From the NCBI GenBank assembly GCA_937998635.1, contig CALLDA010000218.1:1-21044 (forward strand): DNA of 21,044 bases. The letters run 5' to 3'. This stretch comes from an uncultured Pseudomonadales bacterium (GTDB lineage: Bacteria > Pseudomonadota > Gammaproteobacteria > Pseudomonadales > Porticoccaceae). The notes beneath the pieces were generated by a model. It saw only the letters and a list, made by a program, of their open reading frames with translations. It did no database searches and was not told the origin of the DNA. How positions within the stretch are numbered: the stretch's first letter is position 1; each line of letters starts with the position of its first letter. Below, in pieces: positions 14,207-21,044 of the stretch. The position numbers and the translations under genes were made by a program.

Positions 14207-15046
14207 ATGTCATCAACAAAACCATCCATGCCTGAGTGCGAAGTCCTGCCCCTGACAGGAAAGGTCGCCCTGGTCACCGGCGCCACCGGATTCATTGGTC
14301 GAGCCGTTGCCTTCAAATTAGCCAGTCAAGGCGCCAGCATTGCTGTCAATGGGAGAAATGAGCAGGCCGGTAAAACGGTGGTTGCGGAGATCACAGCCCT
14401 TGGTGGCTCAGCCATGTTCGCACAGGCAGATATCACTGATGGTGGCCAGGTTAGCAGCATGGTCGATAAGGTTGCCTCTCACTTTGGTAAGTTAGATATC
14501 CTGGTGGCCAGTGGTGCGGGAGCCAGCCACGACTCCCTGCCCTTTCGCCTGTTCGACGAACTGGATCACAGCGAAATTGACTACTATATTAAAAGCCACT
14601 GGCTAAGCCGCGCCTATCCTGTACAAGCTGCTATCAAGCACCTGAAAGCAGCTGACGGAGGCAAAATCGTGCTGATCGGCACCGACGCGGGTCGAGTCGC
14701 CACCGTCGGTGAGTCCATGATTGGCGGCTCAACCGCAGGCATGATGCAAATGAGTCGAGCCCTGGCCAGAGAATTAGGCCGCCATCAGATTCGTATTAAT
14801 GTGGTATCCATGAGTTACATATCAGACGCCGAACCTCGTTGGCAAAATAGTTCTGATGCACTGGAATCGAAGGAAGATGCCGAAGGTAAACGCCAGGGCA
14901 TGCTGGAAAATTTACGCAAACGGATGCTCTTCGATGTGACAACTGAGGATATTGCCGCTACGGTGGCTTTTTTCGCCGGACCAGCATCGGACGCCATTAC
15001 CGGACAAACCCTGAGCGTTAACGGTGGCCTGAGCACCCCGGGTTAG
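14207..15046 (+). CDS. SDR-fold protein with degenerate catalytic residues
   Basis: 279 residues with the short-chain dehydrogenase/reductase fold. The nucleotide-binding motif TGATGFIG (24-31) is intact, followed by NGRNEQAG, ADITD, and an NNAG-equivalent that reads ASGAG. The active site departs from the family. Aligned by spacing to FabG/BadH, Ser becomes Thr159 (GTDAGRV), Tyr becomes Ile172 and Lys becomes Thr176 (GESMIGGSTAGMM). The end, ITGQTLSVNGG, is typical. It may bind NAD(P) without classical catalysis, use other residues or be regulatory. It begins 11 bp after the multicopper oxidase gene, so the two are probably co-transcribed. It has an unusual 16-residue N-terminal extension before LTGKVALVTG. 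The fold is certain, the activity doubtful. Confidence 0.88.
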   Translation: MSSTKPSMPECEVLPLTGKVALVTGATGFIGRAVAFKLASQGASIAVNGRNEQAGKTVVAEITALGGSAMFAQADITDGGQVSSMVDKVASHFGKLDILVASGAGASHDSLPFRLFDELDHSEIDYYIKSHWLSRAYPVQAAIKHLKAADGGKIVLIGTDAGRVATVGESMIGGSTAGMMQMSRALARELGRHQIRINVVSMSYISDAEPRWQNSSDALESKEDAEGKRQGMLENLRKRMLFDVTTEDIAATVAFFAGPASDAITGQTLSVNGGLSTPG

Positions 15047-15192
15047 GCCACCATCATTCAAAACAATAGTAGTGTCCGAAGCTACCGTGTTAGTCGAAAC
15101 AGCTATCTTATTCAAAAACTGGCATCGAAGTTTCAGCAACGAAAGTATCAGAAAGTAACGCTCTTCAAATTAAAGTTCCACAGGAAAACGTG

Positions 15193-16041
15193 ATGAAGAT
15201 AATCCCCATCGTATTACTTGTGCTGGCCATCGCCATAGGCGCCAGCAGTTTTTATATCGTCGACAGCGGTAACGTCGCTGTGGAAAAAACCATGGGCACC
15301 GTAGAGCTGCTTGAAATTAGCCCTGGGCTAAACTGGAAACTACCACTCCTCACCACAGCCTATGAGTTTTCCACTAAGGAAATAGTGATAGATTTTAATG
15401 ATTTAACACCAAAAGCTAGAGATAACCTTAGATTAAAAGACCTCGATATCAGTATTTATTACAAAGTAGCCCCCGATAAAATTGCCGAAATGATGATCAA
15501 ATATGCGTCCGCTTACGCTGATGGCCCCGAAGCCTTGTTGCCCGCCTACGGCATCGTCTTTCGTGAAGGCCGCGATGTGATTTATCAGGAGGTCACCAAA
15601 ATCGATTCGCTGTCACTACACCGCAACCGGGATGCCCTCCGCGATGGAATCACAGAAAACCTGCAGGCTAAACTCGATGCAAAGGATGATGCAATCTTTA
15701 CCATAACGCGGGTCGCCATACGGGCGCTCAATACAGACCCGACCATCGAAGCCGCCATCCAGAAAGCCGTCCAGGCGCAGAAACAGCTGGAAGCCAAAAA
15801 GGTCGAAGTAGAAATTGCTGGCAAAGACGCGGAAATCGAAATCGCCCGGGCAAGGGGTATTGCCGAAGCTAACGCCATCATAAACTCCTCATTGACCCCA
15901 GAGTACTTGCAGCATGAGCTCAACGAAGCATTGAAGACCTTTGCCGAAAACGAAGGAGGCGTCGTGGTGATCCCGGCTAACACCCAGGGCTTTAGTATGA
16001 TTCTTGATCAACAGTCGCTTAACAAACGCGAAGCAAAATAG
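15193..16041 (+). CDS. SPFH/prohibitin-like membrane protein
   Basis: About 282 residues. One N-terminal hydrophobic helix (IIPIVLLVLAIAIGASSFYIV) anchors the protein. An SPFH/band 7 domain (about 23-185) includes VDSGNVAVEKTMGTVELLEISPGLNWKLPLL. A charged helical segment follows, with QKAVQAQKQLEAKKVEVEIAGKDAEIEIARARGIAEANA, which should form a coiled coil for ring assembly. Such proteins scaffold membrane microdomains and often control proteases such as FtsH. The ATG at 15193 is preferred over the GTG at 15190 because AGGA (15182-15185) is better spaced from it. The methyltransferase gene follows after 11 bp, suggesting co-transcription. The 146-bp upstream gap has no clear promoter. Confidence 0.9.
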   Translation: MKIIPIVLLVLAIAIGASSFYIVDSGNVAVEKTMGTVELLEISPGLNWKLPLLTTAYEFSTKEIVIDFNDLTPKARDNLRLKDLDISIYYKVAPDKIAEMMIKYASAYADGPEALLPAYGIVFREGRDVIYQEVTKIDSLSLHRNRDALRDGITENLQAKLDAKDDAIFTITRVAIRALNTDPTIEAAIQKAVQAQKQLEAKKVEVEIAGKDAEIEIARARGIAEANAIINSSLTPEYLQHELNEALKTFAENEGGVVVIPANTQGFSMILDQQSLNKREAK

Positions 16042-16052
16042 GTTAGATTCAG

Positions 16053-16862
16053 ATGACACAAACCTTTAAGGAAATGGAGCTAGCTGGCTGGAACGAAAAG
16101 GCCTCGGCCTACGACCTCTACGCAGGAAAAATCACACCACAGGCCGTCGAACCACTGCTTGATGCCATTGCTGTTGAAGCGGGCATGCAGGTGCTCGATA
16201 TCGCTACCGGCCCCGGTTACCTGGCTGGCGGCGCACACCAACGGGGAGCCATCGCCACGGGTATCGACTTCTCGGGTTCCATGGTCGCCCAGGCACAAAG
16301 GAATTACCCCGACGCACTATTTTATGAGGGCGATGCCGAGTCACTGGTTTTCCCCAATGATTTTTTCGATGCCATCGCCTGTCCCTTTGGCTTACTACAC
16401 CTAAGTGCCCCTGAAAAATCCGTCGCGGGAGCCTTCCGCGTACTCAGACCCGGTGGCAAATACGGCTTCACCGTTTGGGCGCCACCAGAGCGTCACGCCT
16501 TCTTCAACATCGTCCTCAGCGCCATTGCCGCCCACGGCTCAAATGATGTTGCGCTTCCTGAAGCCCCAGCTTTTTTCAGGTTTAGCGATCCCGACGAATG
16601 TGAAAATATTCTGGAGGACAATGGCTTCATGGACACCACGGTGAGTGAGATAAACCTTAGCTGGAAGCCAAGAGAGCCCAATGACGTACTCGATATGATT
16701 TACAAAAGCTCGGTGAGAACAGCTAAGTTACTTGAATTACAAAGTAGTGCCGCACGAGACAATATTCACCAACATATCCTGGAACAAGCCGCTAAAGTGA
16801 TTGATGCTGGTGAAGAACTCCCCTGGCCAGCAGTGATGGCGATAGGCACAAAACCTGGCTGA
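16053..16862 (+). CDS. Class I SAM-dependent methyltransferase
   Basis: 269 residues with a Rossmann-fold methyltransferase domain. Motif I is VLDIATGPGYLA (47-58), the acidic residue after beta 2 is Asp72 in GIDFSGSM, the adenine-site region is EGDAESLVFPNDFFDAI, and the post-motif is ALxxLxxPGG-like (AFRVLRPGGKYGFTVW). It resembles the ubiquinone/menaquinone and small-molecule methyltransferase group (UbiE/COQ5-like); the acceptor is not predictable. It follows the SPFH gene by 11 bp. After it, 146 bp separate it from pdsR. Confidence 0.88.
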   Translation: MTQTFKEMELAGWNEKASAYDLYAGKITPQAVEPLLDAIAVEAGMQVLDIATGPGYLAGGAHQRGAIATGIDFSGSMVAQAQRNYPDALFYEGDAESLVFPNDFFDAIACPFGLLHLSAPEKSVAGAFRVLRPGGKYGFTVWAPPERHAFFNIVLSAIAAHGSNDVALPEAPAFFRFSDPDECENILEDNGFMDTTVSEINLSWKPREPNDVLDMIYKSSVRTAKLLELQSSAARDNIHQHILEQAAKVIDAGEELPWPAVMAIGTKPG

Positions 16863-16946
16863 GAGCAATTTCTCTGAGTTTAGCCACGGGGATACAAAAG
16901 CTTTAAAATCAGGGCGGCCAAATAGCCGCAAACGATCATGACTGCC

Positions 16947-17006
16947 TTCACCAACAGTCGATATCTCTTACCCCACGGTCTAAACCTTTTCACCAATAGT
17001 CTAAAC
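16947..17006 (+). promoter_or_regulatory. Three 18-bp direct repeats at 21-bp period before pdsR
   Basis: TTCACCAACAGTCGATAT (16947-16964), TTACCCCACGGTCTAAAC (16968-16985) and TTCACCAATAGTCTAAAC (16989-17006) lie exactly 21 bp apart, two DNA turns. Copies 1 and 3 agree at 14 of 18 bases and copies 2 and 3 at 13 of 18. GTC is invariant. The third ends 2 bp before the pdsR ATG, covering the place of a Shine-Dalgarno, which is absent. It is probably an operator, perhaps for PdsR itself. Confidence 0.65.
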
Positions 17007-17008
17007 AT

Positions 17009-17716
17009 ATGACCTACACCATTGCTATCGTCGAAGATGATGCTGATCAACGGCACAACTACTGCACCGCCATGGAGAACAAAGGCTTTGCGGTTAATGC
17101 CTACGCAGATCGTTTATCGGCACAGCAAGGCATGGCGACACAGACACCGGATCTGGTTATCCTCGACATTATGCTCGGTCACGAAGTCGATGCCGGGTTT
17201 CAACTGTGCCGAGATTTACTCGCGGCCCACCCACAATTGCCGGTGTTGTTTTTAACCGAGCGAATCGACGAAATTGACCAAATTTCCGGACTCAGGTTGG
17301 GTGCATGGGATTATCAACCCAAACCCATTAGCCTTGCTTACCTGGCCGAACGAGTCGCCTCCCTGCTACGCCTAAAAGAAGTCAGACTCAATCCTGGGCA
17401 ATTCGATACAAAACCATCACAGCAACTCGGTGACCTGAGTATTCAGGAAGACGCCATGTTGATTAGCTGGCAAGAGCAGGCACTGGATCTGACGATAACG
17501 GAATTTCGCCTGCTGGCACGTCTGGTCCGCACACCCGGACACGCCCTCGCCTACGAGGCCTTGATGCAGGCGACGATTCAGCAATACGTAACCAATAATA
17601 CGATCAATACCCACATGCGTAATATCCGCCGCAAGTTCACGATTATCGACCAGGGCTTCAATTGCATCCGCAACGAATATGGCTTTGGCTATCGATGGGT
17701 CGACTCAAACAAATGA
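17009..17716 (+). CDS. pdsR: Dedicated-sortase-system response regulator PdsR
   Basis: 235 residues: an N-terminal receiver domain and a C-terminal OmpR/PhoB-type winged helix (about 135-232, TITEFRLLARLVRTPGHALAYEALM to YGFGYRWVD). Receiver residues are intact: acidic pair Asp10/Asp11, phospho-acceptor Asp53 (VILDIMLG), Thr83 and Lys105. The line AYADRLSAQQ...DIMLGHEVDAGFQLC agrees with my memory of the proteobacterial dedicated sortase system regulator (TIGR03787). That family normally sits beside a marine-type sortase and its large target protein, absent here. The ATG at 17009 is the only option, because an in-frame TAG lies at 16997. It is followed 33 bp later by its histidine kinase gene. 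Three repeats abut the start. Confidence 0.85.
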   Translation: MTYTIAIVEDDADQRHNYCTAMENKGFAVNAYADRLSAQQGMATQTPDLVILDIMLGHEVDAGFQLCRDLLAAHPQLPVLFLTERIDEIDQISGLRLGAWDYQPKPISLAYLAERVASLLRLKEVRLNPGQFDTKPSQQLGDLSIQEDAMLISWQEQALDLTITEFRLLARLVRTPGHALAYEALMQATIQQYVTNNTINTHMRNIRRKFTIIDQGFNCIRNEYGFGYRWVDSNK

Positions 17717-17749
17717 GCCGACGATAACTGAATGCGAGCGCCTGGCTAA

Positions 17750-19918
17750 ATGAAGATCGGTCGGAAAATCATTGGTCTTAAGTTGACGCCAAAGCTGTTA
17801 CTGGCGGGTACAACCCTATTGATTATTCCCTGGCTGGGCCTCCAAACACTAAACGCTATGCAGCAGTTCCTTATCGACGGGCAGGCCCAGGCTCAACTGC
17901 TCAGCGCCCGCGGTATCGCCACACTCTTACACGGGCGTAAGGACCTGTTTGATGAGCAAAGTGACAACATAAACAACTATGCCGACATTCCGCTTTACCC
18001 CTTAAGCGGACGTATTCTGTTAGACGCGTACAGCGAAGACTGGCAAAGCCTCGGCCAGAATAGACTCAGCTTTGGTTCACAGGAGCTTACGCAATTCTCA
18101 CTCCTGCTCGGACAGGCCGACGCTACAATTTACGGCCTGATAGAAGTTACCGACAAGACACCGGTTTATCGTCACCCAGGATATTTGCGTCTTGACCATA
18201 GCGATCACATTCGGCTCTACCTGAACGACAGTAATTCTATAGAACAGCGCTACCTTTTGACGTTTGAAGGCAATGGTCGCGTTTCAGCCTACAAAATGGA
18301 CGAAGCCTGGCAACTGGCCACCCCTGGCACACCTCAATACCGCATCCAGGGTCAGGCCAGAATTACCAACACCGGTTATGTGGTGGAATTTGCCTTGCCC
18401 GCCGACTTTCTTGACTCGAGCCACCATCTGGGAATCGCTGTGGCTGACGTCGTTGATCAAGGTGAGCGTGTTGTCGATACACTGGTCAGAAGCTTCCCCA
18501 GCATCGCCCAGGGCCAGTACAACCGCTTGATTGTCCGCTCCCCAGAAACTGAACGTATTTTATCCGGCCTCGCACAAACAGATTCGGAAATATGGATCCT
18601 TGATAAGCAATTACGGGTCCGCGCCACTGCTGGGAAATTATTAGCAAACGCTGATCAGTTGCCATCGGATGAAAATGCGTCAAACTCTTCTGACAAAGCC
18701 CTGAGCACCCTGCTACTGGACTGGTTAAGTGGAACCAGCAGCGCGCCTATAAACGATTTTAATCCCGCCCAAACCCACTCCCGAGACGAGCTGTTTTTAC
18801 GAAATGCTCTGTCCGGCAGGGGCGAGGTCAGCAGGCGGCCATCACTAGACGGTAATCATCTTATCGTCGCGGCGGTACAACCGATCCTCGACCTCGACAG
18901 GCAATCGGTGATTGGTCTTGTCTTGCTGGAGCAAACCACCGATGCCATTCTTAATCTACAAAGCCAGTCTATCCAACGTATCGCCCTCTATTCACTCCTT
19001 GGCTTGGTGGCTATTACTCTGGTGGTGTTAGTATTTTCGAGCCGCCTGACCTGGCGTATAAAACGCCTCGGTATCGACACTCAAAAGGCCAGTGATGAAC
19101 AGGGTAGGATGCAACAAAAGACCGAGTTTCGCGGCTTGTATGCCGCAGATGAAATCGGCGACCTAACCCGGCATATTGAGCAATTATTGGCCCGTCTCGA
19201 CCGCTATCAACAATTTCTGGTGGCAATACCTCGAACCCTGCGCCACGAAATCAATAACCCGCTTAACACCGTTACCACTTCGCTTGAACACCTTGAAGAC
19301 CAGGTTTCAGAATCCAGCTACCTGGATAGCGCACACAGGGGTTTACAGCGCATTGCGGCCATTATTAACAGCCTCTCGGAAGCCGCCAGCCTCGAAGAGG
19401 CGCTCAGCGCGGACACGCTGGTAAAGCTCGACCTCACTCACCTGCTGAGCTGCTATGTCGAGAATCAGAAACACCAACATAGTCATGAGATTAAGCTGCA
19501 AACACCGAGTCAGCAAACCTGGGTACTGGGCTCCGATATTCATATCGAGCAGCTACTCGATAAGCTAGTCGATAATGCCATCGATTTTAGCCCGCCCGAT
19601 AGGCCTGTGGAAATCACGCTGACTACCAGTAAAAACCACTGTTTTTTAAGCTTTTTAAACCATGGCCCGGCAATACCCGAAGCCGAGTTTAAAAACCTCT
19701 TCCAGCTATTCCATAGTCGCAGGGAGAGTACGCAAGTTACACAGTCCAGCGAGCAGCACAACAATCAGGGCAGCGGCCAGAGCAGCGACGAGCATCTCGG
19801 CCTGGGCTTATATATTGCCAGAGTCATTTGTGAGCGCCATGGCGGAGATTTAGTAGCCGAAAATTCCACGTCGGAAGATGGCGTGATTTTCACCGTCAGC
19901 ATACCCTTAGCTAACTGA
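17750..19918 (+). CDS. pdsS: Dedicated-sortase-system sensor histidine kinase PdsS
   Basis: 722 residues. TM1 (about 14-32, LLLAGTTLLIIPWLGL) is followed by a large periplasmic sensor (35-405), which includes a DOMON/CBM9-like beta-sandwich (DHSDHIRLYLNDSNSIEQRY, then YVVEFALP). TM2 is at about 408-430 (ALYSLLGLVAITLVVLVF) with a HAMP-like linker. The kinase core follows: phospho-acceptor His499 in LRHEINNPLN, N box DKLVDNAIDFS (Asn609 region), G1 box reading NHGPAIP (Asn for the usual Asp), and G2 GLGLYIA (684-690). The ATP lid holds a Gln/Ser/Asn-rich insert. Length, domain order and the adjacent pdsR match the PdsS family (TIGR03785, from memory). It should sense an envelope, perhaps carbohydrate, ligand. 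No sortase gene is adjacent. Confidence 0.85.
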   Translation: MKIGRKIIGLKLTPKLLLAGTTLLIIPWLGLQTLNAMQQFLIDGQAQAQLLSARGIATLLHGRKDLFDEQSDNINNYADIPLYPLSGRILLDAYSEDWQSLGQNRLSFGSQELTQFSLLLGQADATIYGLIEVTDKTPVYRHPGYLRLDHSDHIRLYLNDSNSIEQRYLLTFEGNGRVSAYKMDEAWQLATPGTPQYRIQGQARITNTGYVVEFALPADFLDSSHHLGIAVADVVDQGERVVDTLVRSFPSIAQGQYNRLIVRSPETERILSGLAQTDSEIWILDKQLRVRATAGKLLANADQLPSDENASNSSDKALSTLLLDWLSGTSSAPINDFNPAQTHSRDELFLRNALSGRGEVSRRPSLDGNHLIVAAVQPILDLDRQSVIGLVLLEQTTDAILNLQSQSIQRIALYSLLGLVAITLVVLVFSSRLTWRIKRLGIDTQKASDEQGRMQQKTEFRGLYAADEIGDLTRHIEQLLARLDRYQQFLVAIPRTLRHEINNPLNTVTTSLEHLEDQVSESSYLDSAHRGLQRIAAIINSLSEAASLEEALSADTLVKLDLTHLLSCYVENQKHQHSHEIKLQTPSQQTWVLGSDIHIEQLLDKLVDNAIDFSPPDRPVEITLTTSKNHCFLSFLNHGPAIPEAEFKNLFQLFHSRRESTQVTQSSEQHNNQGSGQSSDEHLGLGLYIARVICERHGGDLVAENSTSEDGVIFTVSIPLAN

Positions 19919-20003
19919 GCCGATAGGCATTGGGGCAGGAGGCACCAAAATAGGATGTACCAATAAGCGACCAACACGGTGCATCAGCACGGCCCATCAA
20001 CTG

Positions 20004-20009
20004 TATAAT
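20004..20009 (+). promoter_or_regulatory. Candidate -10 box (TATAAT) before the CvfB-like gene
   Basis: A consensus TATAAT lies in the 130-bp gap after pdsS. The -35 position (about 19979-19986) has only a weak match. It would give a leader of about 33 nt to the ATG at 20049. Confidence 0.5.
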
Positions 20010-20048
20010 TCCTGGTCTTATTTTAAAGCTGTGTCCCGAGTTTATACG

Positions 20049-20897
20049 ATGATCCAGATTGGCAAGACCTATCAATTGGAAGTGATAAAGGCCGTAGATT
20101 TTGGTTTCTATCTCGAAGCTGAGGATCAGGGCGAGGTTCTGCTACCCCGAAAGCATGCGCCCCGGAATTTATCCGTCGGTGACTCTGTCGAGGTTTTTCT
20201 GTATCTGGATTCGGAAGACAGACCCCTGGCAAGCACTCAAAAACCTAAAGCCAGCGTCGAGGAATTCGCCTACCTCCAGGTCGTGGACACAACTGCCGTT
20301 GGGGCATTTTTAGATTGGGGGCTCGACAAAGACGTACTGGTGCCCTTTGCCGAGCAACACCGACCCATGGAAGTGGGTCACTCCTATTTGGTCTATCTAT
20401 ACCTCGACAGATCTGACGGTAGAATTGTCGCCTCCTCAAAAATTGATAGTTTTCTTGATGATGAAAAACCTCACGACTTTAGACCCCAACAACCGGTGGA
20501 TTTAATTATCGCGAATAGTACCGACCTGGGTTTTAAAGCCATCGTCAACCACAGTCATTGGGGTGTGCTCTATAAAAATGATGTGTTTCAACGGCTGAGT
20601 TTTGGTCAATCGATTAAAGGCTATATCAAATATGTTCGCCCAGATGGCAAGATCGATTTAAGCCTTCAGGGCGGCAAAGCAGCCCGCGACAAGTATGCTG
20701 AAATTATTTTAAAACACTTAAAAGCACAAAACGGTTTTTCTGCGGTTCACGACAAATCTGACCCGGCGCTTATCTCAGAACAATTTGGCATGAGCAAAAG
20801 TGCCTTTAAGAAAGCCATCGGTGGTCTCTACAAACAACGGATTATCAGTATTGAAAAAGACGGCATTCGTCTGATAGAAACATTTACCGATAGCTGA
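20049..20897 (+). CDS. CvfB-like S1-domain RNA-binding protein
   Basis: 282 residues from the ATG at 20049. Three to four S1-like beta-barrels occur in tandem: about 1-60, IQIGKTYQLEVIKAVDFGFYLE; 65-130, LQVVDTTAVGAFLDWGL and VLVPFAEQ; 140-215, VDLIIANSTDLGFKAIV to GQSIKGYIKYVRPDGKIDLSLQ. A C-terminal winged helix (about 225-280, QFGMSKSAFKKAIGGLYKQRIISIEKDGIRL) follows. This architecture is that of CvfB (conserved virulence factor B, YitL), an RNA-binding protein affecting gene expression in Gram-positives. The role in gammaproteobacteria is not known to me. A GTG at 20031 would add six residues; neither start has a good Shine-Dalgarno. The ATG is preferred because it matches the family's opening. 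Confidence 0.9.
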   Translation: MIQIGKTYQLEVIKAVDFGFYLEAEDQGEVLLPRKHAPRNLSVGDSVEVFLYLDSEDRPLASTQKPKASVEEFAYLQVVDTTAVGAFLDWGLDKDVLVPFAEQHRPMEVGHSYLVYLYLDRSDGRIVASSKIDSFLDDEKPHDFRPQQPVDLIIANSTDLGFKAIVNHSHWGVLYKNDVFQRLSFGQSIKGYIKYVRPDGKIDLSLQGGKAARDKYAEIILKHLKAQNGFSAVHDKSDPALISEQFGMSKSAFKKAIGGLYKQRIISIEKDGIRLIETFTDS

Positions 20898-20940
20898 TTA
20901 GCGATAACTCATTACCGACTAAACAAACAGGAAAGCAGCA

Positions 20941-21044
20941 TTGATCAATAACGACATATTACGGCGTATTCGCTATATTTTTGATTTCGGCGATGCAAAA
21001 ATTATCAAGATATTTGGCCTCGCCGATCATCAGGTCAGCCGAGA
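20941..21044 (+). CDS. DUF1456 (YehS-like) protein, 5' fragment
   Basis: An open frame from TTG at 20941 runs off the window end (about 34 codons). It encodes LINNDILRRIRYIFDFGDAK followed by IIKIFGLADHQVSRE. This matches the start of the first DUF1456 repeat of YehS-like proteins (NND-LRRIRY-FDF, FGLAD-QV), a small conserved family of unknown function. AGGAAAG (20929-20935) five bases upstream supports the TTG start. It follows the CvfB-like gene by 43 bp on the same strand with no terminator between, so the two may be co-transcribed. Confidence 0.85.
   Translation, partial: MINNDILRRIRYIFDFGDAKIIKIFGLADHQVSR

Noticed and set aside
15585..15983. 132-codon minus-strand frame opposite the SPFH gene
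   Set aside because: Antisense shadow of the Ala/Glu/Lys-rich coiled-coil region; Ser/Ala-rich and without features.
16914..16929. GCGGC-caaata-GCCGC hairpin after the methyltransferase gene as a terminator
   Set aside because: Only 5 bp of stem and no T-run follows; too weak to call.
1..21044. CRISPR array, integron, phage genes or complete insertion sequence
   Set aside because: I saw no regular repeat-spacer pattern, attC-like cassette, integrase, transposase or phage structural gene on either strand.

Overview
The window looks like chromosomal DNA of a marine gammaproteobacterium with moderate GC, possibly from the Cellvibrionales/Spongiibacteraceae range. That placement is an inference. 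It rests on HspQ, a CPXCG protein, a dedicated-sortase two-component pair, and catabolic genes (acyl-CoA synthetase, CaiB/BaiF transferase, acyl-CoA carboxyltransferase, Baeyer-Villiger monooxygenase, sulfotransferase) common in lipid-, steroid- and terpenoid-degrading marine bacteria. Both ends of the window cut through genes.

Layout. 1-390: 3' end of an acyl-CoA synthetase. 419-536: strong promoter and tRNA-Arg(ACG). 636-1841 (-): class III CoA transferase. 1970-2138: short palindromic MITE-like element just upstream of an acyl-CoA carboxyltransferase (2201-3754). 3952-4623: lytic transglycosylase. 4941-6587: Baeyer-Villiger monooxygenase ending in a clear intrinsic terminator. 6901-10306: small or housekeeping genes (exported small protein, TauE/SafE permease on the minus strand, DUF6524 membrane protein, sulfotransferase, CPXCG protein, HspQ). 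10329-14195: a probable iron/redox locus. A minus-strand operon of outer-membrane porin, FMN-binding protein and PepSY membrane protein faces a two-domain multicopper oxidase. The intergenic region holds a sigma70-like promoter overlapped by a Fur-box-like sequence, plus an FNR/Anr-like box. 14207-16862: an SDR with degenerate catalytic residues, an SPFH membrane protein and a methyltransferase. 17009-19918: PdsR/PdsS, the two-component pair normally linked to the proteobacterial dedicated sortase, with no sortase or sorted protein in view. 20049-20897: CvfB-like S1 protein. 20941-end: start of a DUF1456 (YehS-like) gene.

How the genes may work together. The iron/redox locus reads as one unit. 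The porin would admit metal or a chelate. The FMN-binding and PepSY proteins would carry electrons across the inner membrane to the periplasm. The multicopper oxidase would oxidise metal or phenolics in the same compartment. Expression would respond to iron and oxygen. The catabolic genes sit on both strands and are not one operon. Three regulatory or repeat structures stand out: the nested-palindrome element, three 18-bp repeats at exactly 21-bp spacing before pdsR, and a 15-bp repeat array, each unit carrying an in-frame stop, at the 3' end of the porin gene.
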